A stretch of 64,000 nt of DNA. Origin: Alphaproteobacteria bacterium (GTDB lineage: Bacteria; Pseudomonadota; Alphaproteobacteria; ATCC43930; CGMCC-115725). Both the position numbers and the translations under genes were made by a program. The stretch's first letter is position 1; each line of letters begins with the position of its first letter. Below the pieces are notes generated by a model. That model was not told the DNA's origin, ran no database searches, and worked only from the letters and a program-made list of their open reading frames with translations. The stretch covers positions 79,299 to 143,298 of the forward strand of contig JAFAYW010000107.1 in assembly GCA_019240125.1 (NCBI GenBank), in the 5' to 3' direction. Below, piece after piece: positions 14,902-26,943 of the stretch.

Positions 14902-16332
14902 GTGACGGATGCTGCCGCCGCTGCCCTGGCTCTTGGCGACCTCGGCGCGGAGGCCGCTGCCTCGATCATCGCCGTGACGACCGACATCAGCATGATTGTC
15001 GACGGTGCTGGCGTAATCAAACGGCTTGCCGTGTCAAATCACAACCTGCGCGACGATCTCTTACCGAGTCCGGAAGCCTGGGTCGGCAAGCCCTGGGTTG
15101 ACACGGTGACCGTGGAGAGCCGGCCCAAGATCGAGGCGCTGCTGGCGGAGGCCGATGCCACTGCGGCGCAGCGCTGGCGCCAGGTTAATCACCCGGGCCG
15201 CAGCGGGGCGGATGTCCCGGTGCTTTACGCGGCCGTTCGGGTCGCCGCCGAGGGGCCGGTCCTGGCCTTTGGGCGCGATCTGCGGATCATCGCCTCGCTG
15301 CAGCAGCGGCTTGTCGACGCCCAACAATCGAGCGAGCGCGATTACTCGCGCCTGCGCCATCTGGAGACACGCTATCGGGTGCTGTTCCGCATGGCATCCG
15401 ACCCGGTGCTGATCGTCGACGCGGCATCACGCAAGATTTCCGAGGCCAATGCCGCGGCCGAGCGGCTTTTCGATCAGGGTGGCAAGGGGCTTGTCGGCCG
15501 CCTTTTCCCGCTCAGCTTCGACAGCCAGAGCACCGGCGCGATCCTCGCGCTGTTCGCCGAATTGCGGGCGACCGGGCAGGCGCGCGACGTGACAGTCCGC
15601 ATGATCGGCGCGGAACATCCGGCGACCATCAGTGCCTCGTTGTTGCGGCTTGAGAATGCCTCGCTGTTTCTCGTGCGTCTCGCCTTGCCTGCCGCTGACG
15701 GCGCCGCGCCGGCCGGTGACGCGCCCGCCGCCAGCCTGCAGAGCTTTGCCGAAAGCGCGCCCGACGGATTTGTCGTAGCCCGCCACGACGGCACGATCCT
15801 CACCGCCAACGCGACGTTTCTCGGGCTCATCCAGGCCGTTAGCGAGGAGCAGGTTCGCGGGCAGCCGCTCGAACGCTGGCTGGGCGCTCCGGGGATCGAC
15901 TTTCATGTGCTGATCACCAACCTGCGCCAGCGCGGATCGGTCAACCTGTTTCCGACGACACTGCAAAGCGAGCATGGCACCAGTCTCGCCGTCGAGGTGT
16001 CGGCGGTGTCGGTGATGAACGCCGGCCAGCAATGCTTTGGCTTCTCGATACGCAATGTCGAACAGCGCTTGCGTCCCAAACCGCCACCGGATCGCGACTT
16101 GCCGCGATCGGTGAACGAAATGGTCGAACTGGTTGGTCGCGTACCGCTGAAGGATCTGGTGCGCGAGGCGGTGGATGTGATCGAGCGACTGTGCATCGAG
16201 GCGGCCTTGCGGCTGACCGGCGACAACCGTGCCTCCGCCGCCGAAATCCTCGGGCTCAGTCGCCAGAGCCTGTATGTCAAACTGCGCCGTTTCGGCCTTG
16301 CTGACTCCGAAACCGACCGGTTGGAGCATTAG
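14902..16332 (+). CDS. ppsR: PpsR1, redox-type transcriptional regulator of photosynthesis genes
   Basis: PAS-PAS-Fis/HTH regulator that binds TGT-N12-ACA boxes and represses bch, crt and puc genes under oxygen. The 476 residues show an N-terminal PAS-like domain, a Q-linker helix (about 130-155), two further PAS domains (about 160-260 and 280-390) and a C-terminal Fis-type helix-turn-helix ending RASAAEILGLSRQSLYVKL. It has just two cysteines, Cys378 and Cys431. Cys431 (ERLCIEAAL) sits in the HTH at the position of the redox-active CrtJ Cys420. The start is GTG at 14902, 58 bases after aerR. A second, cysteine-free paralogue lies at 20474. Confidence 0.94.
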   Translation: MTDAAAAALALGDLGAEAAASIIAVTTDISMIVDGAGVIKRLAVSNHNLRDDLLPSPEAWVGKPWVDTVTVESRPKIEALLAEADATAAQRWRQVNHPGRSGADVPVLYAAVRVAAEGPVLAFGRDLRIIASLQQRLVDAQQSSERDYSRLRHLETRYRVLFRMASDPVLIVDAASRKISEANAAAERLFDQGGKGLVGRLFPLSFDSQSTGAILALFAELRATGQARDVTVRMIGAEHPATISASLLRLENASLFLVRLALPAADGAAPAGDAPAASLQSFAESAPDGFVVARHDGTILTANATFLGLIQAVSEEQVRGQPLERWLGAPGIDFHVLITNLRQRGSVNLFPTTLQSEHGTSLAVEVSAVSVMNAGQQCFGFSIRNVEQRLRPKPPPDRDLPRSVNEMVELVGRVPLKDLVREAVDVIERLCIEAALRLTGDNRASAAEILGLSRQSLYVKLRRFGLADSETDRLEH

Positions 16333-16333
16333 T

Positions 16334-17224
16334 ATGCGTACCACCCGGCTGGATGCCAGTGCCGCCCTCGAATTGCTCAAGCCGCTGACCTGGTTTGCCC
16401 CGATGTGGGCATTCGGGTGCGGCGTGGTGTCTTCCGGGCATCTGCGGGATGGCGGCTGGCTCCTGGCTGCTGCGGGGCTTGTTCTCAGCGGGCCGCTCGT
16501 CTGCGGGTCAAGTCAGGCGGTCAACGACTGGTTCGACCGGCATGTCGATGCGATCAACGAACCGCAGCGGCCGATCCCGTCCGGGCGCCTGCCCGGGCGC
16601 TGGGGCCTTTATATCGCAATCGGCTGGACCGCGCTGTCGGTACTGGTCGCCAGCACGCTCGGCCGCTGGGGCTTTGCCGCCGGTATCGCCGGCCTCGCAT
16701 TTGCCTGGGCCTACAGCGCGCCGCCTTTCCGCCTCAAACGCAACGGCTGGTACGGCAACACCGCTGTCGCGGCCTGTTATGAGGGGCTGCCATGGGTTAC
16801 CGGCGCGGCGGTGATGGCGGCGGCCGCGCCCGCGTGGCAGGTGCTCCTGCTGGCGGCGCTCTACAGTGCCGGCGCACACGGCATCATGACCCTGAACGAC
16901 TTCAAATCCGTTGATGGCGATCGCCAGAGCGCGATTCGCACATTGCCGGTACAACTCGGCGTCGCACGAGCCAGCCGCGTCGCATGTGGGGTCATGATCG
17001 TCCCGCAGCTCGTGGTAGTGGCGTTGCTCGCGGCCTGGGGATGCCTGCTGAGCGCCGGCGTGATTGCCCTGCTGCTGATCGCGCAGCTGGCTTTGATGCA
17101 GCGCTTTCTGCGCGATCCTCGCGAGCGGGCTCCCTGGTACAACGCGACCGGCACCAGCCTCTACGTCATCGGCATGCTGGTGGCCGCCGTCGCACTGCAA
17201 TCCTTTGGTGGAGCGGTGGCATGA
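16334..17224 (+). CDS. bchG: Bacteriochlorophyll a synthase (chlorophyll synthase)
   Basis: UbiA-family prenyltransferase that esterifies bacteriochlorophyllide a with geranylgeranyl diphosphate in the membrane. The 296-residue product has about eight membrane helices and the two Asp-rich Mg-prenyl-diphosphate motifs, NDWFDRHVDAINEP (about residue 65) and NDFKSVDGDR (about residue 190). The ATG at 16334 lies one base after the ppsR1 stop, and the stop overlaps the next gene as ATGA. Length and order (bchG, pucC-like, bchP) match known clusters. Confidence 0.96.
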   Translation: MRTTRLDASAALELLKPLTWFAPMWAFGCGVVSSGHLRDGGWLLAAAGLVLSGPLVCGSSQAVNDWFDRHVDAINEPQRPIPSGRLPGRWGLYIAIGWTALSVLVASTLGRWGFAAGIAGLAFAWAYSAPPFRLKRNGWYGNTAVAACYEGLPWVTGAAVMAAAAPAWQVLLLAALYSAGAHGIMTLNDFKSVDGDRQSAIRTLPVQLGVARASRVACGVMIVPQLVVVALLAAWGCLLSAGVIALLLIAQLALMQRFLRDPRERAPWYNATGTSLYVIGMLVAAVALQSFGGAVA

Positions 17225-18600
17225 ACGGCAATGCGATTGGCTGGACCGGGATCGTCCGGCTCGGCCTCATTCAAGCCGGTATCGGGGCGATCGTCGTACT
17301 GGCGACGTCGACAATGAACCGCATCATGGTCGTGGAACTGGCTCTTCCGGCGGTATTGCCGGGACTGTTGGTCGCCCTGCACTACGTATTTCAGCTGTTG
17401 CGGCCGCGTATGGGCTACGGCTCGGACGTTGGCGGCCGGCGGGTGCCATGGATCATCGGCGGCATCGCGGTGCTTGCAATTGGCGGCGTCGGTGCCGCCG
17501 CGGCGACCGCGTTGATGGCATCCCGGCCGATGCTCGGCATTGCCGCGGCGATCGTCGCCTATGCGGTAATCGGCGCCGGCGTTTCGGCTGCCGGCACCAC
17601 GCTGCTGGTCCTACTGGCGCAGCGGGTGGCGCCAGCGCGGCGGGCCGCGGCGGCGACGATCGTCTGGCTGATGATGATCGCCGGGATTGGAGTGACGGCG
17701 ACTGTGGTGGGGCGTCTTCTCGACCCGTATTCGCCGTTCCGACTGATCCAGGTGACGGCGGAAGTCGCCGGCATGGTGGTGGTGCTGTCACTGCTGGCGG
17801 TGTGGGGCATCGAAGGCCGGTCCTCTGACCGGCAGCGTGCGGTGACATCGGTCAAAAAAGATGCCGAGGCCGGGTTTATGGAGGCCCTGCGACAGGTCTG
17901 GACCGAGCCGCAAGCGCGCAACTTTGCCATTTTTGTGTTTGTCGCCATGCTCGCCTACAGCGCGCAGGAGTTGATCCTCGAACCGTTTGCCGGTGCCGTG
18001 TTTGGTCTGACGCCGGGCCAGTCGACCGGGTTGACCGGTATGCAGCATGGCGGCGTGCTGCTTGGAATGGCGGTTGTCGCGGTTGCTGGCGCCAATTTGC
18101 CGGGGCGCCTGGGTTCGTTACGGCTATGGACGATTGGCGGCTGCGCTGCATCGAGCATCGTATTGCTGGCGCTTGCCATCGGTGGATTTGCGGGACCGAG
18201 CTGGCCGTTGCGTCCGATCGTCTTCGCGCTCGGGGTTGCCAATGGCGCCTTCGCGGTGTCGGCGATCGGCTCGATGATGCAATTGGCCCATTCCGGCCGC
18301 GCCTCGCGCGAAGGTGTGCGGATGGGTTTGTGGGGCGCGGCGCAGGCGCTGGCTTTTGCCTGCGGTGGTCTCATCAGCACGACGGCGAGCGATATTGCGC
18401 ATCGCCTGCTGGGTTCGCCGGTGACGGCCTACGCCGCCGTTTTCGTCGGCGAAGCCGTGCTGTTCCTGTTGGCGGCGGGTCAAGCGGCGCGTGTTTTCGG
18501 CGCGGCGTCGCGCGATACCGGCGAGCAATCTTCATCGCCATTGCGCGACGCGATGCCCGAGCCGATGTCCGAGGCGATGCCCGAGCCGCGGGGCGCTTAA
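17221..18600 (+). CDS. BCH2/PucC-family MFS transporter between bchG and bchP
   Basis: Twelve-span membrane protein of the light-harvesting assembly family, paralogous to LhaA in this window. The 459 residues contain the family signature TMNRIMVVELALPAVLPG and the Arg-rich loop RPRMGYGSDVGGRRVPW. It corresponds by position to the ORF conserved between bchG and bchP in Rhodobacter (orf428), where it assists chlorophyll or antenna handling. Start ATGA overlap with bchG; stop six bases before bchP. The acidic repeat-like tail (PMPEPMSEAMPEP-like) is unusual and may be species specific. The exact substrate is unknown. Confidence 0.88.
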   Translation: MNGNAIGWTGIVRLGLIQAGIGAIVVLATSTMNRIMVVELALPAVLPGLLVALHYVFQLLRPRMGYGSDVGGRRVPWIIGGIAVLAIGGVGAAAATALMASRPMLGIAAAIVAYAVIGAGVSAAGTTLLVLLAQRVAPARRAAAATIVWLMMIAGIGVTATVVGRLLDPYSPFRLIQVTAEVAGMVVVLSLLAVWGIEGRSSDRQRAVTSVKKDAEAGFMEALRQVWTEPQARNFAIFVFVAMLAYSAQELILEPFAGAVFGLTPGQSTGLTGMQHGGVLLGMAVVAVAGANLPGRLGSLRLWTIGGCAASSIVLLALAIGGFAGPSWPLRPIVFALGVANGAFAVSAIGSMMQLAHSGRASREGVRMGLWGAAQALAFACGGLISTTASDIAHRLLGSPVTAYAAVFVGEAVLFLLAAGQAARVFGAASRDTGEQSSSPLRDAMPEPMSEAMPEPRGA

Positions 18601-18605
18601 CCCTG

Positions 18606-19799
18606 ATGTCGCGCCCCGAAACCTACGACGCAGTCGTTGTTGGTGGCGGCCCCGCCGGCGCCACCGCCGCGGCCGATCTGGCCAGGGCCGGCCGTTCGGT
18701 ATTGCTCCTCGACCGGGGCGGCCGCATCAAGCCCTGCGGTGGTGCCATACCGCCGCGCCTGGTCGAGGAATTCGCCATCCCGTTATCGCTCCTGGTAGCG
18801 CGTGTCACGGCGGCGCGGATCGTCTCGCCGGCCGAGCGCGAGGTTGCGATGCCGATCCACGGCGGCTTTGTCGGCATGGTCGACCGCGAAAGCTTCGACG
18901 AGTGGCTACGCGCGCGCGCGGCTCGCGACGGCGCGCATCGCTTGACCGGCACGTTCCAGGGTATGACGCACGACGCTGACGGTGTCTCCATACGGATCGG
19001 CGGCTCCGGACGTCAGGGTGCGCTGTCCCGCATCGTCAGGGCACGGGCTGTCATCGGAGCCGATGGCGCTCGGTCGGTGGTGGCGCGCCACACCCTTCCC
19101 GATGCCGAAAACATACCGTTTGTCTTTGCCTACCACGAGATCGTTCACTCTCCGACCGCCTCCGATTGCGATTTCGACGGCACACGCTGCGACGTCTATT
19201 ATCAGGGTCGAATGTCGCCCGATTTTTACGGGTGGGTCTTCCCACACGGGGCGACGACCAGCGTCGGTGTCGGAACGGCGCTGAAAGGCTTTTCGCTGCG
19301 CCAGGCGACCGATGCATTACGCCGGCGCGCCGGGCTCGATCGGGCCGAGACCGTCCGCGGCGAAGGGGCTCCCATCCCGCTGCGCCCGCTCAAGCGCTGG
19401 GATAATGGCCGCGACACGATCCTCGCCGGTGATGCCGCCGGCGTGGTCGCCCCGGCCTCCGGCGAAGGCATCTATTACGCGATGACCGGTGGGCGCCTCG
19501 CCGCCGAGGCCGTCGACGCGTTCTGCGCCAGCGGTGATCCGCGATCCCTGGCCATGGCGCGCACGCGCTTTATGCGCCGGCATGGGGCAGTCTTCTGGGT
19601 TCTCGGTTTGATGCAGCAATTCTGGTACCGCGATGACAAGCGCCGTGAACGCTTTGTCAGCATCTGTCGCGACCGCGACGTCCAGCGACTGACATGGGAT
19701 GCATATATGAACAAGGCATTGGTTCGCGCCCACCCTGCCGCGCATGGTCGAATCTTCCTAAAGAACATGGCCCACTTGATGGGCCTCGCGCCGATTTAA
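18606..19799 (+). CDS. bchP: Geranylgeranyl reductase
   Basis: Flavoprotein that reduces the geranylgeranyl tail of bacteriochlorophyll to phytyl in three steps. The 397-residue protein starts with the FAD-binding dinucleotide fold VVGGGPAGATAAADLA, has the family motif IKPCGGAIPPRLVEEF, and the second FAD contact GDAAGVVAPASGEGIYYAM. ATG at 18606 was chosen. It follows the PucC-like gene by five bases and closes the ppsR1-bchP run. Confidence 0.95.
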   Translation: MSRPETYDAVVVGGGPAGATAAADLARAGRSVLLLDRGGRIKPCGGAIPPRLVEEFAIPLSLLVARVTAARIVSPAEREVAMPIHGGFVGMVDRESFDEWLRARAARDGAHRLTGTFQGMTHDADGVSIRIGGSGRQGALSRIVRARAVIGADGARSVVARHTLPDAENIPFVFAYHEIVHSPTASDCDFDGTRCDVYYQGRMSPDFYGWVFPHGATTSVGVGTALKGFSLRQATDALRRRAGLDRAETVRGEGAPIPLRPLKRWDNGRDTILAGDAAGVVAPASGEGIYYAMTGGRLAAEAVDAFCASGDPRSLAMARTRFMRRHGAVFWVLGLMQQFWYRDDKRRERFVSICRDRDVQRLTWDAYMNKALVRAHPAAHGRIFLKNMAHLMGLAPI

Positions 19800-19882
19800 G
19801 CCGCCTCTCCGTCACCCCTGGTCGAGAGGATCGGCAAAAACCTCCCTTGCGTTTGTATCGCTTAACCATGTCGAGGATCATT

Positions 19883-20269
19883 ATGCGTGGTTGTTCTACC
19901 GCCGTTGTCTTTGTCGGGAGCCTGTCCATCTGGCTGGCGGGACTGTCGCCTGGCGTTCTCGCCGCCGGCGATGCCGCGCACGGTGCGCAAGTATTCAAGC
20001 AGTGTCTGATCTGCCATACCAATGAAGCCGGAAAGAACAAGATCGGGCCAAGCCTGTTTGGCATCATCGGCCGGCCTTCGGCAAGCGTGCCAAACTTCAA
20101 TTACTCGCCGGCCATGAAAGCATTCAACAAGGTTTGGACAGACGAATTACTGAAAGAATATGAACCTGACCCGCAGAAGATGGTCCCAGGAACCAAGATG
20201 AGCTTCCCGGGACTGAAAAATCCGCAGGACGTCGATGACGTGATCGCTTATCTGAACACGCTGAAATGA
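19883..20269 (+). CDS. cycA: Cytochrome c2, class I soluble electron carrier
   Basis: Periplasmic cytochrome carrying electrons from the bc1 complex to the reaction centre, here probably via tetrahaem PufC. From the ATG at 19883 the product is 128 residues with a signal peptide of about 25 residues ending near VLAAG, one haem motif CLICH, and a likely Met ligand in PGTKMSFPG. I preferred this ATG over one at 19868 because GAGG lies just upstream of it and it gives a normal signal peptide. No PpsR box was found in front of it. Confidence 0.92.
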   Translation: MRGCSTAVVFVGSLSIWLAGLSPGVLAAGDAAHGAQVFKQCLICHTNEAGKNKIGPSLFGIIGRPSASVPNFNYSPAMKAFNKVWTDELLKEYEPDPQKMVPGTKMSFPGLKNPQDVDDVIAYLNTLK

Positions 20270-20473
20270 CGAATGCTTGCTATAGCCGGCGTTTGTAAGG
20301 GGAACCGTTGCGTCAAGGTAGACTTTCGATGATGTGTCAGACCCCATGGAGAGGTACGGCAGCTTTGCCAAGCTGAGCGTGCGACAAAATATTCATCTGT
20401 GGGTGAAAGGATTGCTGGACGCAGCCCATATGCCGTGACAGAGCTCTGATGCGGGCTTATCTGGGAGCGCTTT

Positions 20474-21820
20474 GTGTCAATCATACCTGTCAACATCGCT
20501 CAGCCCGACGTCACCCTGAAACTCGATCTCGCCGGTGTGATCCGCAGCGCTACCCTCGGAGATAAAATCTCCGACGCGAACCTGCAGTCGTGGGTTGGCC
20601 GGAATTGGGCTGAGACGGTCGTGGATATTGGCGCGGATAAGGTGCGTCGAATGGTATGGGACGCCCGCAACAGTGGCGTCTCGGGTTTTCGACAGGTCAC
20701 GCAACGCTTTCCGAGCGGTCTGGAATTGCCGATCGAGTACACGACAATCCGGCTCGGGGATAATTCGGGCTTGATCGCGGTGGGCAAAAGCCTGCAGGCG
20801 GTGGCCGAGCTGCAATCGCGCCTGATCGCGGCGCAGCAGGCGATGGAGCGGGATTACTGGAAGTTTCGTGAGGTCGAGACGCGTTATCGGCTGCTCTTCG
20901 ACGCCTCGAACGAGGCGGTGCTGCTGATGCGCGCCGCCGATCACGTCATCATCGAAGCCAACCCCGCCGCCCTGCGATCGCTTGGCGCCGGAGTGGCAAA
21001 CGGCCAGTTCCTGCAGGAGATTGACCCGGCGGAGCGAGAGGCCTTTCGCGCCGTCCTGTTGCGTGCGCGGGAGCAAGGCAGGGCCCCCGGCATGGTGGTT
21101 CATCTTGGGCCGAATCTCGATCCCTGGTTGTTGCGTGTTTCCACGATGATCGCGGAACCTGGGCCGCTGTTCCTGTTGCAGTTGACCCCGGCCGGAATCG
21201 CGGCCCCGATCGAGCCGTCAACGGACCCGTTTGCCGACCCCGCGTTGATCGCGGAATTGCCGGAAGGCCTCGTGGTGATCGATCTCGACGGCAACATACG
21301 GCGCGCCAATAATGCTTTTGTCGAACTGATCCAGGCGAACGGCGAAGGCGGCATCGTCGGTGAGAAGCTGGAACGCTGGCTGCGCGCCCCCGGTGCCGAC
21401 CTGACGGTCATTCTGGCAAATGTGCGCCGCTATAATGTGCTGCGGCAGTTTGCGACGACGATCTACGATGAACTGGACGCACCGCTCAATGTGGTGATTG
21501 CGGCTGCAATGCAGGGCGAAGGCGACAACCGTTCAGTCGCGCTGCTGTTTCATCGCGGCGAGCAGCCATCCGGCCATTCGCAGGGCGCCGCCCTTGACGG
21601 CATCACCTTGGAGGTTGGATCGGCGCCGCTGCGGATTCTCCTGCAGGAAACGGTGGGACGGCTGGAGCGCTACTACATCGAGGCTGCGCTTGAAAAAGCC
21701 AGCGGTAACAGAACGGCGTCGGCCGAATTGCTCGGCCTCAGCCGACAAAGCCTCTATGCCAAATTGAACCGGTATGGTTTAGATGGAGGGGCGCGAACAA
21801 CGCAACAGCGCGACGAATAA
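20474..21820 (+). CDS. ppsR2: PpsR2, cysteine-free PpsR paralogue paired with a bacteriophytochrome
   Basis: Second PAS-PAS-Fis regulator, 448 residues, with the same domain order as PpsR1: N-terminal PAS-like, linker helix around SLQAVAELQSRLIAAQQAMERDY, two PAS domains, and a Fis helix-turn-helix ending TASAELLGLSRQSLYAKL. It contains no cysteine. The HTH position equivalent to PpsR1 Cys431 is Tyr (ERYYIEAAL), so a thiol switch is impossible. The start is GTG at 20474 with GGGAG upstream. bphP follows after 15 bases in the same operon, as in Bradyrhizobium, where light-activated BphP relieves PpsR2 repression. The 200 bases upstream show no clear box or gene. Confidence 0.92.
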   Translation: MSIIPVNIAQPDVTLKLDLAGVIRSATLGDKISDANLQSWVGRNWAETVVDIGADKVRRMVWDARNSGVSGFRQVTQRFPSGLELPIEYTTIRLGDNSGLIAVGKSLQAVAELQSRLIAAQQAMERDYWKFREVETRYRLLFDASNEAVLLMRAADHVIIEANPAALRSLGAGVANGQFLQEIDPAEREAFRAVLLRAREQGRAPGMVVHLGPNLDPWLLRVSTMIAEPGPLFLLQLTPAGIAAPIEPSTDPFADPALIAELPEGLVVIDLDGNIRRANNAFVELIQANGEGGIVGEKLERWLRAPGADLTVILANVRRYNVLRQFATTIYDELDAPLNVVIAAAMQGEGDNRSVALLFHRGEQPSGHSQGAALDGITLEVGSAPLRILLQETVGRLERYYIEAALEKASGNRTASAELLGLSRQSLYAKLNRYGLDGGARTTQQRDE

Positions 21821-21835
21821 ATTTGGGGAGGATAG

Positions 21836-24007
21836 GTGCCTGTCCTCAAGCCCGCCTTCGGGCAAGCCGACCTATCGAATTGCGAGCGCGAGCAGATCCA
21901 TATCGCCGGGTCGATACAGCCGCATGGCGTATTACTTGTTGTTCGAGAACCCGATTTTATTATCGTCCAGGCGAGCGCCAATACTTCAGAATTCCTCGGT
22001 GTCCGCTTTGATGTTTTAGGCCAACCCCTGGCGCGCATCGAAGGCGATCTGATGGCGCGGATCACTCCCTTGCTCCACGCGCCCCTGGCCGAAATACCGG
22101 CGGTTGTCCGGTGTCGTCTCGGCAGCAGCCAGCTGCAATATGACGGGACCGTCCATCGCCCGCCGGCCGGTGGGCTGATTATCGAGCTTGAGCGCGCCGG
22201 CACGCGCAAGACCGCGCCCAACGACGTCGAAGAGGCGCTGCAGACGATCCTCGCGGCCCCGTCGCTGCGTGCCTTGTGCGATGAGGCGGCCGCGATCTTC
22301 AAGAGCGTGACCGGTTACGATCGGGTCATGATCTACCGGTTCGACGATGACGGGCACGGGGAGGTGTTCTCCGAACGGCGCGAACCAGAACTCGAGCCCT
22401 ATCTGGGCAATCGCTACCCGGCGTCCGACATCCCGCAGATCGCCCGTCGGCTCTACGAGCGCAACCGGGTGCGGATGATCGCCGATGTTGGCTACGGTCC
22501 CGTCCCTCTGCGACCCGTATTATCGCCAATCAGTGGCGAGGATCTCGATCTTTCGCTCTGCGTGCTGCGGAGCATGTCGCCAATCCACGTCCAGTACCTG
22601 AAAAATATGGGGGTTGCCGCGACCCTGGTGATGTCGCTGGTTGTCGGCAAACGTCTGTGGGGTCTGGTCGCCTGTCACCACTATGTCCCGCGGATCGTTC
22701 ACTTCGAGATCCGCGCTGTCTGCGAGCTATTGGCGGAAAGCGTGTCGACGCGGATTGCCGCCCTGGAAAGCTTTCTGCGCGCCCAGTCCGAACTGGCGGC
22801 TCGCCGATTGGAACATCGCCTCGTACAGGCGGTTGCCCGTGACGGCGATTGGAAGATCGCGCTGTTCGACCGCTCCAATTCGCTTTTGCAACCGCTCGGC
22901 GCCGCCGGCGCGGCCCTCTTGTTCGAGGGCGAATTGCTCACTCTGGGGGAGGTGCCGGGGACTCAGCAACTTCGGGACATTGCCGCGTGGCTCGATCGGT
23001 CGCCAAAGCGGCCATTGATCGCCACGAACTCGCTTGGTATCGACATGCCGGAATTCGCCGCGATCGCCGATGTCGCCAGCGGCCTATTGGCCGCGCCCCT
23101 GTCGCGTACGCCGGGCGATTATCTCATCTGGTTCCGCCCCGAACAGGTGCGCACTGTCACCTGGGGTGGCGATCCGAACAAGCCGTTCATCGGCGGTGAC
23201 AATCCAGCCGAGCTATCGCCCCGCCGATCGTTTGCGCAATGGCATCAATTGGTCGAGGGAACGTCAGAACCGTGGACCGAAGCCGATCTCAGCGCGGGGA
23301 ACCTGATCAGCGAGACGATCATTGATGTTGTCATGCAATTCCGCTCCGTGCGGATGCTGATCGCGCAGGATCAGCTCGATCAGATCAGCAAGCAGGTCGA
23401 GCTTTCGGATCAGCCGGTGCTCATCGCGGATGTTCAGGGGCGTGTCCTGCTGATGAACAACCTGCTTAAGGTTTTACTGGCCAACACAAATCCGCTGCCG
23501 CAGTCGCTCGATGAGCTGGCGGGCTGCTTTGAGGAGCCCGGCGCGCTTGAGGGCCACTTTGGCGAACTTCTCGCGGAGCGCCGTTCGTGGCGCGGCGAGG
23601 TCCGCGTTGCCGCTGTATCCGGCGCGTCGATCCCGTTACTGATACGCGCGGACCCGGTTATCGCCTGGCCTAATCGCGTACTCGGCATGACCGTTCTTTT
23701 TACCGATCTCACCGAACGCAAGGCGGCGGAGGCAGCGCGGCGGCGCTTTCAAGAAGAGCTTGTCGACGAGCATCGCCTGGCCACCTCGCGTCTGGATACC
23801 CGCGCCGATCTGATTTATCGGACGCTGCTGACGTCAGTGATCGAGAATGCGCAGCTCGCCGCACTGGAAATTTCCGACGAACTCGATGTGACCAAGATGC
23901 CCGAGATGCTTGATAGCGTTCGTGCATCGGCCCAGCGGGCAGCCGAGATCCTCGAACACCTCGTCAAGCATGCCTCTCCCGGTCTCTCAAACGGCGAGCG
24001 CTCGTAG
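21836..24007 (+). CDS. bphP: Bacteriophytochrome photoreceptor with PAS output, no kinase
   Basis: Red/far-red photoreceptor that binds biliverdin, 723 residues. Cys16 near the N-terminus (LSNCEREQIH) is the chromophore attachment site. PAS and GAF domains follow, with PASDIP at 195-200 and the pyrrole-contact histidines His251 (SPIHVQYLKNMG) and His281 (ACHHYVP). The PHY domain has its tongue motif PRRSF at 462-466. Output is a single PAS domain (about 520-630) and a helical, HisKA-like region (about 635-715), with no ATP-binding kinase domain. This suits protein-protein signalling to PpsR2 rather than phosphotransfer. Start GTG at 21836 behind GGGGAGG. Pfr or Pr ground state cannot be told from sequence. 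Confidence 0.95.
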   Translation: MPVLKPAFGQADLSNCEREQIHIAGSIQPHGVLLVVREPDFIIVQASANTSEFLGVRFDVLGQPLARIEGDLMARITPLLHAPLAEIPAVVRCRLGSSQLQYDGTVHRPPAGGLIIELERAGTRKTAPNDVEEALQTILAAPSLRALCDEAAAIFKSVTGYDRVMIYRFDDDGHGEVFSERREPELEPYLGNRYPASDIPQIARRLYERNRVRMIADVGYGPVPLRPVLSPISGEDLDLSLCVLRSMSPIHVQYLKNMGVAATLVMSLVVGKRLWGLVACHHYVPRIVHFEIRAVCELLAESVSTRIAALESFLRAQSELAARRLEHRLVQAVARDGDWKIALFDRSNSLLQPLGAAGAALLFEGELLTLGEVPGTQQLRDIAAWLDRSPKRPLIATNSLGIDMPEFAAIADVASGLLAAPLSRTPGDYLIWFRPEQVRTVTWGGDPNKPFIGGDNPAELSPRRSFAQWHQLVEGTSEPWTEADLSAGNLISETIIDVVMQFRSVRMLIAQDQLDQISKQVELSDQPVLIADVQGRVLLMNNLLKVLLANTNPLPQSLDELAGCFEEPGALEGHFGELLAERRSWRGEVRVAAVSGASIPLLIRADPVIAWPNRVLGMTVLFTDLTERKAAEAARRRFQEELVDEHRLATSRLDTRADLIYRTLLTSVIENAQLAALEISDELDVTKMPEMLDSVRASAQRAAEILEHLVKHASPGLSNGERS

Positions 24008-24020
24008 CGTCGCTTCTGGG

Positions 24021-26508
<2,488 letters not shown>

Positions 26509-26519
26509 GGGAGGCTCAC

Positions 26520-26936
26520 ATGCGGCTGACGCAAGGTGCCTTTTCGTTTCTTCCGGACCTGAGCGACCGGCAGATCACCGCCCAGATCGAGTATTGCCTT
26601 GCCCAGGGCTGGGCGGTGTCGATCGAGCATACCGATGATCCGCATCCCCGAAACATCTACTGGGAGATGTTCGGCCCGCCGATGTTCGATCTGTGCGATG
26701 CCGCCGGGATCATGGCGGAGGTCAGGAACTGTCGCGCCACCTTCCCGAAGCAGTACATCAAGGTTAATGCGTTCGACGCGACGCATGGCTGGGAGGCGAT
26801 GCGGCTGTCGTTCATCGTCAACCGGCCATCCAATGAACCGGGCTTCGGACTGGCGCGTGAGGAGGGGGCTGGCCGTAACCTGCGCTATACGAATTTCCCC
26901 TACGCTGCCGGGCTGCCGCACGGCAAGCGCTATTGA
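26520..26936 (+). CDS. cbbS: Rubisco small subunit, red-type
   Basis: Small subunit of the L8S8 enzyme. The 138-residue protein starts [19 protein letters not shown], has the short beta-hairpin region of red-type small subunits ([18 protein letters not shown]), and carries the C-terminal extension ([16 protein letters not shown] onward) that forms a central barrel in red-type enzymes. GGGAGG precedes the ATG. It lies 11 bases after cbbL. Confidence 0.97.
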   Translation: MRLTQGAFSFLPDLSDRQITAQIEYCLAQGWAVSIEHTDDPHPRNIYWEMFGPPMFDLCDAAGIMAEVRNCRATFPKQYIKVNAFDATHGWEAMRLSFIVNRPSNEPGFGLAREEGAGRNLRYTNFPYAAGLPHGKRY

Positions 26937-26943
26937 GGGTGCC

